From positions 49,110-61,038 of the forward strand of contig KV425669.1 in assembly GCA_001632425.1 (NCBI GenBank): 11,929 nucleotides of DNA. The letters are read 5' to 3'. Below, in pieces: positions 8,085 to 11,929 of this stretch. Every line of letters starts with the position of its first letter. Within the stretch, counting starts at the first letter, position 1. This DNA comes from Neolentinus lepideus HHB14362 ss-1. Lineage: Eukaryota > Basidiomycota > Agaricomycetes > Gloeophyllales > Gloeophyllaceae. The position numbers and the translations under genes are program-made. A model generated the notes under the pieces. The model was not told the origin of the DNA. It was given only the letters and a program-made list of their open reading frames with translations, and ran no database searches.

Positions 8085-8171
8085 ATTGGCCTCCGTCACG
8101 ACTCACGAGAAACAGTGGGTTCACAGATGAAACGTCCGGCAAGTGGCGGGCCAATGATAATATTGTCCAAT
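8085..8171 (-). promoter_or_regulatory. CCAAT-motif cluster upstream of the 149-aa gene
   Basis: A minus-strand CCAAT (ATTGG on plus) lies at 8085-8089, about 100 bp before the ATG. Plus-strand CCAAT motifs lie at 8151-8155 and 8167-8171. The spacing suits a fungal HAP-complex promoter, but the pentamer is common by chance. No convincing TATA box was seen. Confidence 0.25.
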
Positions 8172-8925
8172 ATCAATACAGTTTGGCGAGAGGCCGTATA
8201 CATGCCTGAGTGCAAGGAAAACTCAGGATCTACAGCGAAGCTCTTCAGCCTTCTCTTTCAATTTGAGAACATTGGTTGAAGCCGCACCCCAAATAATGTC
8301 ACTGCAGAACGAGTTTTGACTGAGTTATTCTACTACGTCGACTCAGCACGAATGACTCCCTGAAGACAACACGACGACTGAGCATATATTTCATAGCAAA
8401 GCTGATTATTGATACATTACAAGAAAACAAAACAGAAAGTAGACAAAATCAACACATAGCAGAAAACGATCCCACAAAGCACGAAGTTGACAGATACACT
8501 TGCAAATAAATGAGGATAAATAGGGGTCCAGATAAGCAGAGGGAACGACGATCAGATACACAGCAGATAAGGAAAGATATTGCGTACAATTAAACAGCAG
8601 TTGAAGATGATACTATGACGAGATAAATAGCATACGAGAGATGATATGTTATCCAGCTAAGCAAGAGACCATAAGAAATCATGCATCCGGATAGCGATTT
8701 GCAGCTTTTCTATATGAGCGTCGACTTGCGTTAATCATCTGAATGCAAACCATAGAAGAGAAACCTCACCATCGACATGCAAGCACAAGGAATTGAGGGG
8801 CGGATGGCAGTGATATGTCGAAGAAGGACGGGCCCTTCCAACTTCTTCACACCATACAAACGATTAGGAGGGCGCTATGGGTCGGCACATAATGGCATAA
8901 GGGCATCTTTCCCGTGCTTGATGTC
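8172..8925. other. Gene-poor, purine-rich stretch
   Basis: No ORF of note. From about 8390 to 8690 the plus strand is rich in A and G, so the minus strand is pyrimidine-rich like a fungal UTR or promoter. WGATAR-type GATA motifs occur at 8530-8536, 8565-8571 and 8621-8627. Minus-strand 8731-8874 is open for 47 codons after a TAG at 8875-8877. It contains a donor-like GTGAGG starting at 8769 and could be a degenerate last exon of the array beyond 8926. It could equally be the 3'UTR of a minus-strand transcript. Confidence 0.35.
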
Positions 8926-9235
8926 CTCAGATAAGTAACCAGGACTACGGGAGAATGTGATCACGTACCCGAGGTCCATGCATGACGCGGGGTCACAAAC
9001 AAGAAAATAAAAGTTCAAAGGAGTGACAATGGCCACCAGAGGCGTGACCGGGTATACAGGCTTGCAGGTCGATAGTCAGTATCAAAAGGGACAAACCTAG
9101 AAAAGTATGACAACTCACAAGAACTACAGGTAGATCATAGAAGTCGTGTGTGCCTTTGATATATCTTGGGGAGACAATGATGATGGCTCTAGGTCCAGTG
9201 AGTACTAGACCAGCACAAAGTGCGTGTAAGCTTAC
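8926..9235 (-). repeat. Diverged distal units of the exon/intron array
   Basis: The array continues with weaker units. Donor-like GTAAGC starts at 9235 with an acceptor CCTAG ending at 9189 (47 nt). GTGAGT starts at 9118 with an acceptor AAG ending at 9061 (58 nt). GTACGT starts at 8968 with an acceptor GAG ending at 8926 (43 nt). The exon-like block 8969-9060 starts like the blocks at 9934 and 9797: TATACCC is shared by all three. CCATTGTCAC in 8969-9060 links it to the block at 9664. Boundaries are less certain than in the conserved part. Confidence 0.45.
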
Positions 9236-10083
9236 CGAAGGCCCGTGCATACAAGGACGACTTGATACAGAGGAAGCTATCTAAGTATCGAAGCCATGCG
9301 ACAACGGGCGCCTTGCGCGGTCCCGAGCTATCAGCCGTAGGTCAAATGAAGAATAGATCATTACGAAGCGAGGGCTAACTTACCGAAGTCTCGTGCGTGT
9401 ACGAACAAGTTTATCCAGAGGAAAGTATTCAAATAGAGGCCATGTGACAATGGGATCCTTGCGCGGTCCCGAACTATTAGCTGCAGGTCAATTAAACAAC
9501 ATGTCATTACGAAGTAGGTGACAACTTACCGAAGCCTCATGTGGATAGAGAAAAATATTTGAACAATCGAGGCTATGTGACAATGGGATCCTTGCGCGGT
9601 CCCGAGCTATTAACTTCAAGGTGTGATCAGCGACAGATCATCACGAAAAACGGGGTGACTCACCGAGGCCTCAGAGAAGACAGAGTCGAGATATTATGGG
9701 GAGTAGGGAGTGACAATGGGTACCTTGCACGGTCCCGAGCTATTAGCTGTGGGTTCGAGTAAGTAACGAATGTTCACGAGGAACATGATGACCTACCGAA
9801 TCTACATCCATACCAAATTGCGCAGGAAAATCAAAAGAGTGACGGTGGACGCTGCACCAGCGAGCCGGGTATAATTCTAGTTCCTGCGAGAAGTGAGCCG
9901 AAAGTGAAGTACCACTTGGCGCATGAATCTTACCGGAGTCTTATAGATACATTATCGAGTCCTACAAAAAATGAAATGTTCCATAGGAATGGTAGTGGAC
10001 ACCATAGGCGTGTCTGGGTATATAGGCTAGAAAACAGCCAATATATCAGAGCCGAACAGTGTGCACAGACAAGGCAACTCACC
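9236..10083 (-). repeat. Tandem array of exon/intron-like modules, conserved part (six units)
   Basis: On the minus strand, six intron-like blocks start with GTAAG, GTGAG or GTAGG and end with a conserved TAG: 10027-10082, 9877-9933, 9740-9796, 9607-9663, 9474-9529 and 9328-9383. All are 56 or 57 nt. The exon-like blocks between them are 9934-10026, 9797-9876, 9664-9739, 9530-9606, 9384-9473 and 9236-9327. The last four begin with nearly the same sequence, CTCGGGACCGCGCAAGG, and in one frame encode RDRAR.PLS. Intron blocks are homologous too: TTCGTAATGA is shared by 9474-9529 and 9328-9383. The module (exon plus intron) was therefore duplicated as a unit, with a period of 133-149 bp. Exon lengths 93, 80, 76, 77, 90 and 92 do not keep a common phase, and the blocks do not join into one ORF. 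It may be a multi-exon non-coding RNA, an alternatively spliced array or a decayed gene. Confidence 0.7.
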
Positions 10084-10123
10084 AAATTGCTATGCTGACG
10101 ATCATACAAACTGAAGAATACAA

Positions 10124-11929
10124 CTAGGAGCTGCATGACACAGGGAGATCACTGAAGGGTGGCTTGGTATCGGTGAGGTCTGGCCATTGCTTCTGTTCAT
10201 ACGCAGCGTGAAGAGGCTCCAGTGATCCATGGGTGGCAATACCATTATCCATACACTTTTCATTAGCCTGCTCGCCTATGCTCGAATCCGAGTCGCACGC
10301 CGTAGCCTGTTGAGAAGTTTCGACAGCCGTCATCGATTGGGAGTCGAGACCGGTGCAGCTGGACATCGATAGCTGAGCAGTCGACGAAGTGAGGGAAGTC
10401 TCTGCTGTTGGAACGTCGGCGGTGGACTGATTTGAGAGTGAAATCTTAACCGGGAAACATTGGCGATAGTCCTCGTCATCGACATCCATGTCGACATGGC
10501 CATCATCGTCTTCTCCTTCAGGTTGATCAGGCAAAGGTAAAGGCGCCTCATGGATTTCCATCTCAACTTCCTCATTGCCCTCATCACCGCGACATGCCCA
10601 AGCCTCTTCACATTGCTCCTCTGTCCTCATGCGTCCTTCGTCCCAACTCACACCCCTCAAGGCGTCATTCTCCGAAGTGTAGTCCCTCCCGCTAGGATCA
10701 GCGGCGGTAAAGTTGCCAGGGACATCGGACGTGACAAAAGCGGTGAGTTCTTGCGTGTTGAGGATGGACGAGTGGATGACCGTCTCTGGTAGGGGGTCCA
10801 CGACACCTTCAACCAAGTTGTCAGAAGTGTCTTCCTCTCCGTATTGTTCCTCCTCGTCCTCTTCATCGTATCTCTTCAACGCTTCTTCACACTGCTCCTC
10901 CGTCTCCAACCGCTCGTCGTCCATGGTCCCGCCATCGAAGGCACCAATGGGATAGTCACGATCGCCCAATAAGCTCGGATCAGTGGCAGTAAGGTGCTCA
11001 AGGAAGCCGTTTCGCCACAACACGTCCAGAGCTTCCTCGTCAAGTATAGGCGACTCGACTGTCGCTTGCGGTTTGAGACCCACGACAGCTTCGACTTCGT
11101 CCTCAGAAGCATCTTCTGAGGTCCGCTGTTCTTCTTCAGCCAGTTCCTGCGCAGTTCTCATGCTGCCGTCCAGGATATCAGACTTCCAAGAGTCATCATC
11201 TTGGATGCACGCGGGCAAAAGCTGCGATGTGACACTCTCACTCGTAGCCAAGGTAGAAGGGATCTCACGGGCGCTGTCACCTGTGATCGAGACGGGGAGG
11301 TCGGCCAGTACCCCATTGACTTCATCGAGACACGACTGTATCTCCTCGCGTGCACGAAGAAGGTCGTGTTGTATCTCAGAAGACTCGCGACGAATGGCTG
11401 AAGACACAAACACATGATGAGACACAGATACACAGGCAAGTAAGAGGACACTCACCTTCGAGCTCGAGCTCACGTTCTTCCCGCATCGCGCGAAGATCAT
11501 TTAGGAAATCATGATAGCCTATAACATCCTCGTACTGACCAGCGGGAGCTAAGTAGGCACGATCCTGCTGATCGACCAGGGTCACCTCCGAATGCGTGAC
11601 AAGGGAACCCGAGCCCGGCTGCGAAGGAGGCTTCAGTAACTCAAACTCGTCCCATTCATCCACACCCTTAACGCTGACAGAAGCGGTATTGTCGTCGTCT
11701 TCGTGGGTATGAGGAGGAGCCGTGGCGAGGCTGAGACCCACGCTTGTCGATTGTCCGAGGCGAAGGTGACAAGGGGCCTTGGTATATCCACGATGAATAT
11801 CCGAGTTAACACTGAAGGGTGGCTCGGTATCGGCGAGGTCTGGCCATTGCTTCTGTTCATACGCAGCGTGAAGAGGCTCCAGTGATCCATGGGTGGCAAT
11901 ACCATTATCCATACACTTTTCATTAGCCT
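10124..11929 (-). CDS. Acidic coiled-coil repeat protein, two exons, 5' end beyond the window
   Basis: Exon 1 runs from the window edge (11929, frame open with a 2-nt partial codon) to 11456. Exon 2 runs from 11397 to the TAG at 10124-10126. Splicing gives 581 visible residues. The junction restores a continuous amphipathic stretch, ELELE-A-IRRESSE, predicted to be a coiled coil at about residues 135-185. Downstream are two acidic repeats of about 75-85 residues, each with a copy of TEEQCEEA, plus a partial third (SMRTAQELAEEEQ). After these comes a Ser/Thr-rich tail. There is no signal peptide or membrane segment and no recognised domain. The start ATG cannot be fixed; the ATG at 11910-11912 is inside the duplicated segment and may not be the true start. 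The last 39 or so residues before DLPVSCSS are the same segment that opens exon 1. Function unknown; a scaffold or structural role is only a guess. Confidence 0.75.
10150..10269 (-). repeat. Direct repeat copy 1 (3' end of the acidic gene)
   Basis: These 120 bp match 11810-11929 at 118 positions, offset 1660 bp. They encode the segment from ANEKC through PPFS just before the C-terminus. Both differences are C in the other copy and T here on the plus strand, each in a CpG, giving Ala-to-Thr and Glu-to-Lys. The match ends at 10150 on one side and is cut by the window edge of the other copy, so the repeat is longer than 120 bp. Confidence 0.97.
10602..11171 (-). repeat. Internal acidic repeat units within exon 2
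   Basis: Similar DNA segments recur at 10602-10644, 10881-10922 and about 11131-11171, offset by about 278 and 250 bp. They encode, in protein order, SMRTAQELAEEEQ, RLETEEQCEEAL and RMRTEEQCEEAW. The first is the most diverged and lacks the Cys. Each is followed by a Glu/Asp-rich run. Between them lie a weaker ATDPS/AADPS match and a shared GVV or VVG.LP-type segment, so the unit is about 85-90 residues. Confidence 0.7.
11398..11455 (-). other. 58-nt spliceosomal intron
   Basis: On the minus strand the intron starts GTGAGTGTCC and ends GTCTTCAG. It is phase 1: the last G of exon 1 joins CC of exon 2 to give Ala. Without splicing the frame of exon 1 runs into a Cys/Val/Ser-rich read-through. 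With splicing, two charged helical segments join seamlessly. The length is typical for basidiomycete introns and matches the 56-57-nt blocks of the neighbouring array. Confidence 0.9.
11810..11929 (-). repeat. Direct repeat copy 2 (start of visible exon 1, runs off the window)
   Basis: Partner of 10150-10269. It lies in the same reading frame, but here the frame continues into a different sequence after PPFS (VNSDIHRG) instead of the short DLPVSCSS end. The repeat extends beyond base 11929. This indicates a tandem duplication of gene segments with a 1660-bp period, or a long multi-unit protein. Confidence 0.97.

Noticed and set aside
8530..8627. Three WGATAR motifs
   Set aside because: Located in a purine-rich stretch where such motifs are expected by composition; no gene start nearby.
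9001..10083. CRISPR-like regular spacing of repeats
   Set aside because: Units are 117-150 bp, diverged, and organised as exon/intron blocks; no short identical direct repeats with unique spacers.
10983..11417. Ser-rich plus-strand frame opposite exon 2
   Set aside because: Complement of Glu/Asp-rich coding sequence of the minus-strand gene.

Overview
The window looks like nuclear DNA of a filamentous fungus, most likely a basidiomycete (Agaricomycete-like). This rests on short GT-AG introns of about 56-58 nt and on a non-LTR retrotransposon with a combined endonuclease, reverse transcriptase and RNase H polyprotein followed by an A-tail. No rRNA, tRNA, CRISPR or bacterial-type operon was seen. 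Species cannot be assigned from the sequence.

Layout. (1) Bases 1-220 hold no convincing gene but a dense cluster of CACTACA/TGTAGT hairpins and palindromes. (2) Bases 221-607 encode a small protein with a CCHC zinc knuckle and an RG-rich tail, probably the C-terminal remnant of a retroelement ORF1. (3) Bases 608-1387 are a C-rich, gene-free spacer. (4) Bases 1388-6571 are one uninterrupted LINE polyprotein ORF: AP endonuclease, reverse transcriptase, Cys-rich motif, RNase H, C-terminal zinc motif. Its 3'UTR ends in a 15-nt A-tract at 6746. (5) Bases 6747-7536 are host-like sequence with a weak minus-strand exon candidate and a 22-bp tandem repeat carrying CCAAT boxes. (6) Bases 7537-7986 (minus) encode a 149-aa basic/acidic hypothetical protein. 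(7) Bases 7987-8925 are largely gene-free and include a purine-rich stretch. (8) Bases 8926-10083 (minus) are a tandem array of modules of about 117-150 bp. Each module pairs an exon-like block with an intron-like block that starts with GT and, in the six best units, ends with TAG after 56-57 nt. (9) Bases 10124-11929 (minus) are a two-exon gene, open at the window edge, for an acidic protein with a coiled coil and an internal repeat. Its last about 120 bp of coding sequence reappears at the window edge, offset by 1660 bp, so the gene lies in a tandem duplication that continues outside the window.

How the parts relate. The LINE is a self-contained mobile element and has no evident functional link to the minus-strand genes. 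The acidic coiled-coil gene and the exon/intron array are adjacent, on the same strand and have introns of the same length class, so they may belong to one transcription unit. The reading phases of the array do not join into one long ORF, so it is better seen as a repeated, possibly non-coding or decaying exon array. It is the most unusual structure in the window.
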